NCBI GenBank assembly: GCA_947095535.1
Contig: OX352774.1
Span: 112,905,996 to 112,969,995, forward strand
Length of the DNA: 64,000 nt
Direction: 5' to 3'
DNA from: Poecilobothrus nobilitatus
Lineage: Eukaryota; Arthropoda; Insecta; Diptera; Dolichopodidae
Within the stretch, counting starts at the first letter, position 1. Each line of letters starts with the position of its first letter. A program made the translations under genes and the position numbers. The notes under the pieces were generated by a model, which saw only the letters and a list, made by a program, of their open reading frames with translations, did not search any database and was not told the DNA's origin. Below, piece after piece: positions 22,406-33,739 of the stretch.

Positions 22406-23347
22406 TGGTTTTTAAATATAGGTACAGTAGAATTTTGAAAAACTAAAATGAATAAAACAAAATAGTAGTCCTTTTCAGGGCTACATAATTTTATATGAAT
22501 GTAATTTTTGGAAGAAGGGGTACATAAAAATACTATAGTTTTCGTAAATTTCTGGAAAAAGTAGATAGATAAATTCGATGAAATCTTTAGTTCTTCGCCA
22601 AGCATCTTAAAAGAAGTTTTATAGTACTTATTACTTGTGGTCCACACTTTATTTTTTTGCAAATCCAGTTTTTTTAATAAATTGACTTCAGTGAATTCAA
22701 TGTTTTTTTCTGAGTTTTGTAAATTGGTAGGCTCCCAGTATGTAAAATATATAATAATGTAAAACTGATAATACAATTACATCTTTTTTATAAATTTTAT
22801 AGAGGGTTTTATTATATTAGAGAGGGTTTTATTATAGACTATGTTAAATACATTTTGATAAAAGTTTTTTTACTTTTTATTTTTGTCTGAATTAAAATTG
22901 TTATAAAAAGGTTTTCTTATGGATAAAGGATATCTTTAATAAAATTTATAATTTATTTGTATATGCCAATTTGATCGAAAAATTCTTAAATGATTTGCAA
23001 TATATTAAGTGAATAGCAAAATTCTTAAAACTCTTCCATCCCTTTCGAACACTTCGATAATATTGATGACTCGTATAATATTAAATCATTACTACTAGAA
23101 CGAATAGTAATGGCTAGTATAAACAAATATTCATGCTAGCTGTTGCAATAAGAAAAATTTGGTGGGATTGCAAAAAAAAAAAAACGAAAGCAGTAAAACT
23201 GCATTGTCAAAATTTTACTTAGACAAAGCTGCAAAAAAAATTTCAACTATGTATTTGAGTTCATGATCAAGAAATTTAATGCGAATCTCGACTAAATCAT
23301 TTCATTTTTTTTTTAGAAAAGTAGCCTTGTATTGTTTTATTTGTATT
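22406..23347. other. A+T-rich stretch, probable old repeat remnants
   Basis: No gene is seen. A small duplication (AGAGGGTTTTATTATA twice near 22801-22837) is visible. The long minus frame 22315-22776 has composition like the background and shows no motif. Confidence 0.45.
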
Positions 23348-23650
23348 AAAAGAAAGGCAGTGTGGAAAACTAAATATTTTTACGGGCGCACATTTTCAAA
23401 AAGTCAAACATTGGAAATTAGAACAAAACATTTTAGAATTTAAGAAGTACTCAGACTTTTGCATTAAAATTAAGAAAAGCAGTAAACACCTTGTACAAAT
23501 ATTATGTTGGAGCATTAATTTTTGTGTTTAAATTAAAAAAACATTGCACAGGTGAAAACAAATTGCAGCCGGGGTCTTAAAATAGTAAATTTTTCAATTT
23601 TCAACTGTTATAGTAGTTTTTAAATAGAGGAGAATAAAGTTTTTTTGATA
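23348..23650 (+). mobile_element. Family J repeat, 5' part
   Basis: It begins with GTGTGGAAAACTAAATATTT then ACGGGCGCACATTTTCAAAA, the family J end. It continues to a block (CAGCCGGGGTCTTAAAATAG ... TTTTTAAATAGAGG) equivalent to 27080-27150. Beyond about 23650 the similarity cannot be followed by eye. Confidence 0.5.
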
Positions 23651-24425
23651 GTGTAACGTACATATATACTTATTGTAACACATTAACACACTTTTTACGC
23701 AATCGAATTTTCTTTAAACTTTTTAATTTTCTAATTTTCTTAGAAAAGTCTGCCTATGTACACTTAGATTCATTTAGATTTGAAGCTCAGAAAGCAAAAA
23801 AAAATATAAATGATTTAAATGTGCATTTGAGAATCGTTTTAGGAAGGCGTTGAAAGAAAAATTTTGTGGCGTCATTGTTCATCTTAGTTAAAATTCTAAT
23901 AAGGAATAATAAAGATGATTACGGTAAAAAAAAAATTATTAAAAAAATTTTCGAGACGATAGTTGTCATAAATGTCAACGTGTTCAAAGAATTTTCTTAT
24001 TAAAATTAATTTTCCTCCTCTTAAAATTTCAAAGTGAACTAAATAATGAAAAGCATTTTATACCTGATACGAACAAACCAAAATTTTGATTTTTGATAAC
24101 GGTAAATTTAGATATTAAAATGTCAAAACAATATGTCATTTTAATATTGATTGGTTAGATTGAATAAAGTCAACTAATAGCCAAATTTTAAATATTTTTT
24201 CGAAAAATATGCTTAAAATATAAAACCATTATTATGTGATAATTTGATTTTACTATTATTTTACAATTTCAATCAATCCCGTCCTATAAGAATTTTCTTC
24301 TTTGTAAAAAAATATCTTAAATTAACCCTATATAAATGCAATTGAATAAAAAATATTTTACTAAATAAATTTTATTTGAAAAATAAAATATTTTAATACG
24401 GATAACTTTGAACTACACTCATTTC
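23651..24425. other. A+T-rich stretch without a recognisable gene
   Basis: No motif, RNA gene or clear element boundary is seen. It may include the decayed remainder of the family J copy. Confidence 0.45.
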
Positions 24426-25315
24426 GGTGTAATGATAAAATATCCACGGAAATAAAGCAGGCGGCTTTTATTCCAAAATTATTAGACCCGGTTTTGATTT
24501 AATTTTAATAAGTACTTTTTATTCTAAATTATCTTCGTTAAAAACAATTAATTAGATAAGGTGCTATATAAGGCTTTATTTTATATTTCACTCAGAAATC
24601 AGGCCTTATTTCTCATTCGAATGCGCAATAAAATATTTTTTTTTTTAATTTGAGTTTTAAATGTTATTGAATTCTAAATACTAATTTTTAATATAATTAT
24701 AAACATAATGGAGTTAATGTATTTAAAAAATTATTTCTAAGAACTTTAGAGTTGTGTTAGATTAAAATAACCACATGTTTTATGTTCATTCCAATTATAT
24801 TTCTTAGTTATATTATCTTAATTCTTACATTAATGAGTTCTTGTAGTAAACTAAAATTAAACTTAAAACTATTTATTCCAATTACACTATTCATTCAAAC
24901 TGTATTTCACTCGTTATAGGAGAGACATACCGTATAAGTAGAATGTAATACTTCTGTACTGTGACGTCATCATATTCATGATTTTATGATTTATAATAAT
25001 TTCACAGTACCGGATGCCTACAAGCTGTTTAGAATAATTTGTTTAGCGGGGCTTTGGAGTAAACCCCCACTAAACAAATTATTGAAACCGCACTATTTTA
25101 AATGCTTTGATGTTGTAATATGTATGTAAAATAAATAAATGGGAAGGATTTTAGAGTTGGTTTTTTCCGGAATATTTTTATATATATTATAAAAAAGGAT
25201 ATTTCTATATATATATATATTATTGAAAAGGTAATAAAGCCCATGAACGTTAATTGCAAAAATAAAAAAATTGAAGCCCGTGGGCTTAATTCCGCGGGCA
25301 TTCTGTCATTGCACC
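24426..25315. mobile_element. MITE of family F, second large copy
   Basis: The left end GGTGTAATGATAAAATATCC then ACGGAAATAAAGCAGGCGGC pairs with the right end (GCCCGTGGGCTTAATTCCGC then GGGCATTCTGTCATTGCACC). This is the same terminal design as 19620-20470. Length is about 890 bases and the interior is unrelated or strongly diverged. It contains the long hairpin at 25035-25083. No transposase frame is seen. Confidence 0.65.
25035..25083. repeat. Long near-perfect hairpin (family E terminus)
   Basis: AATAATTTGTTTAGCGGGG is followed after about 12 bases by CCCCCACTAAACAAATTATT, giving a stem of about 18-19 pairs. One half recurs at 37400-37420 (AACCCCCGCTAAACAATTTA), where it leads directly into family E sequence (CCCTGATTTTGTAACCAA). 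It is probably a terminus of that repeat. Confidence 0.7.
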
Positions 25316-26759
25316 CTTATTTCAGGTATTGAGGCAATATAATAGATATATTACATAATATTAAATCGAATTTAATCGGATCACTGAATAAAATCATTTT
25401 TTTTTTCTTTTTTGGAGTATAAACAATAAAATTCTTTTGAACTCGAATTTACTTTGGTTTTTGTCAACTTTTATTGTTTTTTTTTCTTTTCTGTATCATT
25501 TTGTATAATATCTACACAATGTAATATATTTTCAATATTGAATTGAATTTTATACATTAATATATTATTTTATATAAAATAATTGAAAACATATTTCAAT
25601 TCAAATAGTGGTCGATATAAAAATCGCTTCATTCCATTTCGTAAATTTCAAAAAAATAAAATTTTTTACGTTTGTTTCCTAACAGAATGCTGTTAAGAAG
25701 GAGAAAAATTTTCAGGACATATCATACTGAAAAACTGCTGAGCTATAATACTCCGAACAAGGAGCATATTGTTTTATTAAAGATGAACTACTAGCAATAA
25801 TCCCTCTACAGAACTTGAATTTCTTAGAGGCAGGGATGACATAATTATTTTAAGAAGAGGAAAAATCCACAACATTTAGTAATAAGGAGAACACAATAGA
25901 TCTACTTAAAAAAGTCGCAGTATTACAGTTACCAAATTCGTATATCAGAATATAGCTTAAGGTTTAATTTTTTTCTATTTTTAATATGAAAGATAAAAAA
26001 ATTACAGTTACAGCCAGTAAATTGTTAAGTCCTCGATGTAAAATTTAACTCTTGATTTAGCAACAAAAAAGTAATGTTTCTAAAAAAAAAAAAAAATGAC
26101 CTTAAATTGAAAGCAGAAACAGTAAATTGTTTTTGACAATCATATAACAAAAAAAAATATATATATATAAACTTCTCATAAAAAATGTTAATGAAACAAC
26201 AAAGGATAGAAAAACAAAAAAGTCTTTTACAAAGTTAATTTATTTGTTTTTTTTTTTTTTAAAAAGGAAAGTTTTCTAACAAAATTGTTTGAACAAGAAA
26301 CTATTCCTATTCATTTGAACGGAAGGTCACATACATTTTTTCCATTGTAAAATATTTAATGAACACTGTTGGACAGTATATTGGAAACTTAAAAAAAAAT
26401 GATGAAAATCCCTATTGAAAATTCTTACTGAAGAAGTATCAGGTGTAAACTGATAATTTTAACTTTTAGCTTAAGAGCCAAATAAAAGTGATACTGCAAC
26501 CTTTTGATGTAGAACAATATTGTGTTCTTTTTTTATTATGTAAGGCTTAGTAAGGCTTTTTATGTAAGGCTTAGAATATAAGGCTTAAAAAGAGTAAATT
26601 CCCAACATAAATAAAGAACTTTAGTATATTCCTACTCCCCTTATCCATTATTCTTTTTTATAACATTTTTTCCTAGTACACCTCCCTCAAGTTCCAACAT
26701 ATATACCTATATATCAATTATAGGGCGAACAGACAGCCTTATCAGCCTAATATATGAAC
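25316..26759. other. A+T-rich stretch without a supportable gene
   Basis: One stretch near 25680-25960 has fewer stops in one frame than expected and mixed codons. It still contains several stops and I recognise nothing in the translation. Local poly-A and TA runs occur near 26075 and 26158. Confidence 0.45.
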
Positions 26760-26904
26760 AATTAGCATAATATTTTTCAAGATGCATATTTTTCAAAAGA
26801 CAATTAAAACAGTTTAGAATAGTTTGACTTGCACCAAAATTAGTACATTTTCTTAGCATTTTGTATGTAAGAAAAAATTGTGAAACATCAAGAGGAACTT
26901 TCTT

Positions 26905-27075
26905 CAATTCTTATATAATTCTTATATAATTATGAAAAGTTGTTACCTTAAAATCTTATCTCTTGGAAATCTTATATAATTATGAAGAGTTGTTACCATG
27001 TACTATAATTTTTGGGTTTTACCTAAAAAATATTTATGAAGGTGTTACCTAAAAAATATTTATGAAGGTTTATGA
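26905..27075. repeat. Short local tandem duplications
   Basis: CTTATATAATTATGAA(A/G)AGTTGTTACC occurs twice, about 54 bases apart, and CCTAAAAAATATTTATGAAGG occurs twice, about 39 bases apart. They look like slippage-type duplications inside the family J copy. Confidence 0.8.
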
Positions 27076-27185
27076 AGGAATTTACAATTGCCTAAAAATA
27101 GCAAATTTCTAATTTTATACCCCTAATAGTCCTTAAATAGGGGGTGGTATAAAAAAATTTTCTGAAATTACTTGTATGCTAAGAA

Positions 27186-28088
27186 GTCAATCATGAAAGT
27201 CTTGCGAGTTAAGACTTTTTTCTTCTCTGAAAAGTCCTTCAAAAAAATTCACGCAAAATTGAAAAGAAAAGAATTTGCTTTGTATGGAACATTTTTGGTG
27301 TCAAAAATATAAACAGAATTTCTTATTGAAAATAAAGACATTTTTTTTGTATTTAATTTTGTGGATTGAAAACAATAAAAAATAAAATTGGGAAAACTAG
27401 ATTTATTTGGAGTTTCATTTTGGATGAAGAGATTGAAGAAATGAAAAGGGAAGTAAATACTATTGTGTACCGTGAAAGAAGACGTCTAAGAGATTCATCG
27501 AATTTTTGGAGACACAGATAAAAATAAATTAGACTTAGAAAAAAAATTATAGTGTAATTAATATTATATAGGCCGTTTCATATATGACTATGCAATAGCG
27601 TAGGTTGCAAGAAGCTCCGGTATTTTGGGAATTAGAAGTCGGAACTACATGATTTAAAAAAGGTACGCGCCGATTGTGTAGTAGAATTTAAGTTAGTAAG
27701 CAGAAATAAAAAAATTCTACTTTTCAGCCCGTCCGAAAAAACGCGAACTTAAAAAACTAAGGTGTCATTTTCCGAACCTATTTTAAATTTTTTTTTAATT
27801 TTTAGTTTGTATTACAGTATTGGGAACTAGGTTTTTTAAATAACATTGGTTCGACTTCTGGTTCCTAAGATATTGATGTTTATTGTTCAAAGTCCACACC
27901 CACTGAAATGGGTGTGACTTAAAAAGTGTGAAATTAAGAAAAAAGTCAAACATTCATAATAACGAAAAATAAGGACTTTTGTTCTTAAAAGAAAGAATTC
28001 TTTACGCATGAGACTTTCATGATTGACAATTAATGACTTTCTTCTAAAAAAGAAAAAAGTCTTAACTCGCAAGACTTTCATGAATGAC
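27186..28088. mobile_element. MITE G with about 35-bp terminal inverted repeats
   Basis: The left end GTCAATCATGAAAGTCTTGC then GAGTTAAGACTTTTTTCTTC is almost exactly the reverse complement of the right end (GCAAGACTTTCATGAATGAC). The core of 25 bases matches perfectly, so the element is probably fairly young. The interior of about 830 bases has no transposase motif; the 64-residue frame at 27887-28081 is a translation of the right terminus. Candidate flanking duplications TAAG are visible (GCTAAGA before, CATAAGT after) but not adjacent to the ends. Superfamily is unknown. Confidence 0.7.
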
Positions 28089-28400
28089 CCATAAGTCTAA
28101 ATAATTTTTCTTAAAATTTCAAGGTTCTATTTAGAAAGTGTAGCAAAAGGAAGCAAAATCTTGTACAATTTTCTTTTTATAATGGTAAATCCAAATACTA
28201 AAATACAAAAAATTGTAAAGAAGAATTGTAAAATTGCTTTGAGAAACTGTAACCCCGCAATGGGTGAGGCTATATAAAAAGTTGTTTTACAACATTCATT
28301 TTTTTAAGAGAGCTTCATTATTTTATCTTAGACTTAGATGGTGTACAAGAAGTATAATGAACAGTCAAACGGATAGACGGACAGATGGACAATCTATAAC

Positions 28401-29460
28401 TATTTAACAAATTTTTTAAATTTAATATTCATATAGCATTTTGGTTATTATTTTCCATTAAAATTAAAAAGTTGGAAATTATTTTTGGCATTTAAGAAAT
28501 AAAAGTGTCACAATTTATTAGTCTAATTCGAGGATACTGTTTTTAAGTGATATTCATTTCCAAAATTTCTAATACAGTAAATTATTGGCAGATTAAACAT
28601 TTACTTCATACTAATGTTATACATATACATATACAATTATATAAAGTCAAAGTATGACTTGTTGAGTTTAGTTGAAATTTCTTTCAACTTAAAATTTTTC
28701 AAATAGATAAAGTTGTTTAACACTGTCCTAACCGATGGATTTGATTATTCAAGCCGTCGAATCAGTTATTTTAAGTTTTAATTTTTTTATGAATTAAATA
28801 ATTTATTTTGACTTAAGGAAAGTATAATTCATAACTGTAGATTTTATATAATTTATTTTTTTTTCTTTTTTATTTTTCATTTAAAATTTAATCCTATTTT
28901 GTAAACCATCATATATTATTATTTACCTTTATTAAATCGATTATTTTTCAAAACCACAATTGAAACCACATTTACATAATATTTTTTTGATAAAATTTCT
29001 TTTACAATAAAAAAAAATATAATTGATTTTAAATTTAAAAAAGTTATTTGTATAATTTTTAATTTTGAACTTTTTAAATCTATATAAATTTTTAACATAG
29101 TAATTAAATATTATTGACTTTAACTAATTTCTCTCTTGAAAATCAAAAATATTATTGAAATTTTCGATTTTCCAGAGAGAAATAATTGCCGAAGCTTTAC
29201 TCAACTTTCATTACTTTTGTTTGTATGAAGAGTAAATGGAAAAAAATAATAATTGCAGATGATGAATAAGGACAACGGCACTATGAAGTAAGTCATAACA
29301 ATAATACCGGTTTTTCAAAATAAAAATTTTTGCATCGGGTAGTTTTTGGGATCGATACAAAATTTCGTGTCACTAAATATATTAAATCTACTCAAATATA
29401 TTAATATGTACTTGTATTAAATCTATTTTTTAATTAATTAAAAAATTTTTTTTTTGTATA
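28401..29460. other. A+T-rich stretch without a recognisable gene
   Basis: No coding or element signature is seen. Confidence 0.55.
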
Positions 29461-29895
29461 CAGTAAAATCCGATTAAGTAAGTTCCGTATAAGTAACTTT
29501 TTCGTTTTAGAAACCAGAAATATTGACATTTTAAAATTATCTGAGAATTGAATAAAAATGTACTCGCTTTAGTGCTTCTCGTTTAAGTACCCAAACCTCT
29601 TAAGTACTCTGTTTTTCAAAGCACAATATTAAATTTTTGAAGAGGCATCTACTTTTGATATCGAAAAAATATTAAATTTTTGATTAAAATTTTACTTTTA
29701 AGTGCCTTAAGAGACATCTACTTTCTATAAAAATATGCCATTAGTTATGGATTAGTACCTAACATGAGGTAGCTAAACAAATTTTAAATAAGTACCTTAC
29801 TTGAAGCACTTACCCGAATTCGGTTAAAAGCTTTGTTCGGATAAGTACTCAAAATTACTAACATTTTTGTAAGAGCAGTTAAACGGATTTTACTG
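29461..29895. mobile_element. pogo/Tc1-like MITE with TA target duplication
   Basis: The ends are CAGTAAAATCCGATTAAGTA on the left and the inverted GTTAAACGGATTTTACTG on the right. A TA dinucleotide sits immediately outside each end (29459-29460 and 29896-29897). CAGT termini followed by stretches resembling TAAGTAAC, with TA duplications, are typical of the pogo/Tigger branch of the Tc1/mariner superfamily. The 435-base interior repeats AAGTACTT-like phrases and has no transposase, so the element is non-autonomous. Confidence 0.75.
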
Positions 29896-30212
29896 TAATA
29901 CATATTATATAATATAAACATATTATAATATGTATTTATGTATTACATAAAAGTATATAATATACCTATATTATTTATATATTTATTTTAAATTTTTAAA
30001 TGGAATATAATATAAATACTTTATTTATATATTTATTTAATACTATCTACTACTAAAATGTACATAGTATTCTGGAACAAGCGTAAAACGTTAACTTTGT
30101 AATCGATTATAAAATCCGAATATTTTCAACAATTACATTAATTATTTTCCATATTCTGGCCGAGCTGGCGCCATTCGCGAATGGAACGACTGTGGCGGAA
30201 GGCTGTTCGGCA
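29896..30212. other. A+T-rich stretch with a family E fragment and a GC-rich patch
   Basis: A family E fragment (ATTCTGGAACAAGCGTAAAA ... TAAAATCCGAATA) lies at about 30070-30125. A GC-rich patch starting at about 30158 contains the palindrome CCATTCGCGAATGG (30172-30185). It precedes the RING-finger relic. Confidence 0.5.
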
Positions 30213-30794
30213 CGCTTTGTTCGAGTTCCAGGGTTTTAAGATCAACTTATAAGACTTCTGACCATGAGATTTCTGAAACGTCATCAAAATTTGTTAAAAA
30301 AAATAAGAAGGAAGAATTTCATAAAATTAGGAAATTGGAAATTTTATTTGAAAGTGGTGGCTCTGTTGCGGAAAAGAAAAGAGAAAAAAATTAAGCATCG
30401 AAAAGAAAGAAAAATTAAGGGAACCAAATGAATTATTAGAAAATGGTAAAATATGCCCAATGATGTTCTTAAAAGGAATTAGATATAATAACGATAATAG
30501 GATATTTGAGAATTTTGATAAATTTAAAGAAGTTGATGAGGATAATGAAAATGGAAGCGAAGTTTCAAGTGAAACAGAAGGGGAAATAAAGAAGAAATAT
30601 TAATCAATTACAAGAGATTTTCCTAAATACATGAAGTTTTTGCTTGGCGAATCTTTCCAATCTATAGTTCTTCTTCCGTGCTGACATATGAAAATATGTC
30701 ACTTATGTCTACAGCACTTACCGATAACAAAAGTAACTACTATTGTCCGTATTGTAGAGAAATTGTTCAAGAATCTATTCTAGTTTTCATTTGA
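30213..30794 (+). pseudogene. RING-finger protein relic, frameshifted
   Basis: Three reading-frame pieces line up into one coding-like sequence. The first, from about 30213 to a stop near 30394, reads SDHEISETSSKF then a lysine-rich stretch. The second, after a one-base shift near 30385, reads EPNELLENGKICPMMFLKG then an acidic, serine-rich part, with a stop TAA at 30601. The third continues in the same frame to VLLPC, hits TGA at 30682-30684, then HMKICHLC. After another shift near 30730 it reads YYCPYCREIVQES and ends ILVFI-stop at 30792-30794. The spacing LLPC-x-HM-x2-C-x2-C ... CPYC matches C3HC4 RING fingers placed at the C terminus of some E3 ubiquitin ligases (IAP and RNF26-like). The first zinc-ligand pair appears as Y-M-K with a shifted C, so it is damaged. 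The exact parent gene is not identified. Confidence 0.6.
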
Positions 30795-30837
30795 ATAAAT
30801 TCTTCAACAATTTCTATTGTGATAAAAAATTATTGAA

Positions 30838-31235
30838 TGTTTAACTTAATTCATTTTTTTTTCTGATTTAATTCATTTTTGTAAATTAATTCATAGCGAT
30901 AAAAAAAAACTATTTTTGAACTTATTTCATTTTTATTTTTTTAACTAAGTTCATTATGAACATAAATGTGAACAGGAAATTACACAGCCTTTGCTTTACA
31001 GGCGTGGCTGTAAATGTCGTAAGGGGGAATAACTCTTACGACGTGTGTGGGATTCGAACCCACACTACCTCGGTGTTTACAGCGTATTTTATACGCTCTT
31101 ACCCACTAGGCCACCGAGGCCTCAATATTAAAAATGAAATAAGTTCGAAAAAAACTAGAACTTTTTTTAACTTAATTCATTTTTTTGTTTTCTAAGTTAA
31201 TTCCTTTCTAACTTAATTCATAGCGCCAAGGACAA
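30838..31235. repeat. Degenerate TTAATTCATTTTT minisatellite split by a SINE
   Basis: Phrases such as ACTTAATTCATTTTT, GATTTAATTCATTTTT and TAACTTAATTCATAGCG recur on both sides of the SINE at 30961-31123. The SINE appears to have inserted into a small pre-existing array. Confidence 0.6.
30961..31123 (-). mobile_element. tRNA-derived SINE, near full-length, minus orientation
   Basis: Reverse complement of the unit at 12951-13108. It has an intact A-box-like region (CCACTAGGCCA in + reading), an intact B box (GGATTCGAACC in + reading) and both body hairpins, and the 3' end CATAAATGTG is present. The 79-residue plus frame at 30956-31195 is a translation through this SINE and not a gene. Confidence 0.85.
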
Positions 31236-31390
31236 CTCTACCACAACAACTTAGTTACTTCTAAAGGTACTGTGCATAATAAAAACAACAAATAATTGAT
31301 TATCAAAAAATATTGAAAAGTGTTAGATTGTGAAATTCAAATTTTTATAATAGCAAAATTACATTTTAGTTATTAAAAAAATCGCGTGTT

Positions 31391-31420
31391 GTAACCTCGG
31401 TGGCTTAGTCGTTAAGCGGG
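31391..31420 (+). mobile_element. SINE head fragment
   Basis: CCTCGGTGGCTTAGTCGTTAAG matches the first 30 or so bases of the SINE, A-box region included; the remainder is absent. It may be a 3'-truncated or rearranged copy. A tRNA half is less likely because no acceptor or T arm follows. Confidence 0.55.
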
Positions 31421-32932
31421 TTTCATAAAATATTTAACTTAGCAATAAAATTATTGTATTGTTTGGTTAAATAAAATAAAAAAAAATGCCTATCACTGAA
31501 AACCCAAACGTAATTGTCGCACTAAACTACACTTCCTTTTTCAAAGACTGAAATTAAAAAAACATTATTTACTTTCACGACTTCAATCTTGTAAATAAAA
31601 ATAATTCAGAAAAATTTTCAATTTCATTTTATTATCTACTGTGAAATGTTAATTTTATCTTTCTTTTGTATTGAAGTCAGTATTTTTATACTGGTTCACA
31701 ATTACCAATGGACTTGATAATATCAGATATTATAATAATATTATATAAAATATCTTTTGATAGAAGGTACTTAATAAATCCTTAGCCCGCAGGTTATGGC
31801 ACAATCTTTATAGCATTAGTTCAATATCGGTTATTATTTAATCCTGGAATATTAACATCAGAAACTGATATCAAATTATTGAAGATACTGATGAGAAAAA
31901 GAAAAATATACCTACAAAATTTCCTTAAACATTACTGTTATTTTACTGAATTCTTAAGATCCTTCCTGGAATTCAAAGTATACATTAATTACAACAAAAT
32001 TTTAAACCTATAAAATAATTATGTGCCTATATATTGAAATCTTTTTATATGTATGTATTTTAAATTTAATATTGTATGTAAGCTTCAAAATAACATTTGT
32101 TATCATCCCTTTGGCTTTTCTACGAGAAAAAATTATTTTTTTCGAAAAGTTATTTACAAACTTTTTATTTTAACTACTAGAAGTTTTTTTTTAATATTTT
32201 TTATAAGTGACTAACAAAAATTTTAAAAACAAATGTAGGTTCTATGACCGGTTAACCTTATATAAAACTATGACATTTTTCTGGATCTGATGATTTATTA
32301 AAGTTGTTCAAAAACAAAATAATAAAGTTTTTGTGTAGATACCGACCAATTTTTTTTTTTCAAATCAATGTGATCTTTTTTGTTTCTCAGGCAAAACTAG
32401 AGTTTAAAATTCGTATGTGTAAAATTCGTACACAAAACGTGAACTGAAAACCGATAAGGGTCAACCTAATTAAGGTCAACTCTAATATATAATCATAGTT
32501 TAATGTTATATTTTTTATATATTTGTATCTTAAAATTTTTTTGAATATTAATAAGAATATCCCAATTTTTTCCGAACTTTTCGAAATTTTTAAAAACAAA
32601 ACTGAAAGTTACCTTACATTTTTAGAATACAAAATAAGATCAAAATTGAATTGATATATCTACATATTTCTTTTTCTATTAATTGTTTTGTTTCAAAATA
32701 TTTTATATATTAGGTTTTTTTATAACCTAAAATACCTACTCTAGTGTAGAACATGATAAATTCTAAAATTAAAAGAATCGACCGGGAGAATAAATTGCAA
32801 TAGAAAAATTTTATTTAAAAACTCTAAAGCTGATGCCTAAATTAATGTAATATGAAATTACTTTTTTTTCGTTATTAAATAAATAAAGTGGATAAAAAAT
32901 ATTTTTTCTGTTCTATTCTACACCTAAACTAG
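31421..32932. other. A+T-rich stretch without a recognisable gene
   Basis: No coding or element signature is seen. The 70-residue minus frame at 32387-32599 has no motif. Confidence 0.55.
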
Positions 32933-33517
32933 TAAATGTAACAGTAAGTCGATGCAACCGAATTAAACTAAAAATCTTTCTTTCCCTATTCAACTCGAAT
33001 TTGAAGAACGTAAAACACACATGCTTTAATACCCTTATACAAAATTTCAAATTTCTATCCTTATTAATTTCGAAGATATGCTTGTTAAGACTTGCGAGGC
33101 GTGTGTCAGGTACCCTAATCGGTACTGCAATTCATCTCAAATTTCAAGGACATAGAGGAAACATTACAGAACACTCTTGTACCAATTTGAAAGGTTCTAT
33201 AGTTATTTGGTGCTTCCAAGATCCGAAATCGTCGACCAAATTAACTTACACTTAAATTTCAGAGATATAAATCAAATATGAAGGAACATCATTGTATCAA
33301 ATTTAAAGGTTCTAAAGGTTCAATCTTCGCCTTCCTTTCATAATTAGTAACCTACTATATAAATTTCATCAAGATACCTTTATTAATTTTTGAGTTATCG
33401 TGCGAACGGACGCATTGTGATTCAGAATATACATGTCCATATCTAACTCGCTTCTTTTTGGTGGTTACAAACACCATACCAAAGTTAATATACCCCATAC
33501 TTTAGGTGCAGGGTATA
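32933..33517 (-). mobile_element. Hairpin-ended Helentron/DINE-like repeat, type C, copy 1
   Basis: In minus orientation the 5' terminus (33517 leftward) is TATACCCTGCACCTAAAGTA then TGGGGTATA, a self-complementary end parallel to types A and B. A TGCGTCCGTTCGCACGATAA block follows. The 3' end (32933) is the shared TCGATGCAACCG...TGTTACATTT sequence. The copy at 46491-47739 shares both ends. The 84-residue plus frame at 33001-33255 is incidental. Confidence 0.65.
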
Positions 33518-33739
33518 ATAAGGAATACAATAAAATAAAGCGAACTGATCAAAGATAAATGGTTAATATTTGGTTCAAAATTCATTTATTTTTATTTAGA
33601 AATTAAAACGTGTCAAAAATCAAACTAATGATTTTGAGTTGAGTCACGCAATAACTTAAATAATGGTCGACAATCTTCCTATTGAAAGGTTATTAACATT
33701 ATTATATACAAGGTATTTGGTTGCTCGAAGATAATAGTG

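Larger units (their letters stand above)
26760..28400 (+). mobile_element. Family J repeat interrupted by MITE G
   Basis: The 5' part includes AGATGCATATTTTTCAAAAG and AACAGTTTAGAATAGTTTGA then CTTGCACCAAAATTAG, parallel to 19455-19520. Local tandem duplications follow near 26910-27070. After MITE G (27186-28088) the element resumes and reaches the GACGGACAGATGGAC-like tract near 28376-28390, preceded by CCGCAATGGGTGAGGCTATA and GTTGTTTTACAACA. Mid-element blocks match the copy at 20500-20600. Confidence 0.5.

Noticed and set aside
22315..22776. 153-codon minus-strand open frame
   Set aside because: Composition follows the A+T-rich background, no motif is visible, and its C-terminal end lies in a MITE fragment.
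25680..25960. Coding-like relic
   Set aside because: Some less skewed codons but several stops in the frame and no recognisable similarity; too weak to call.
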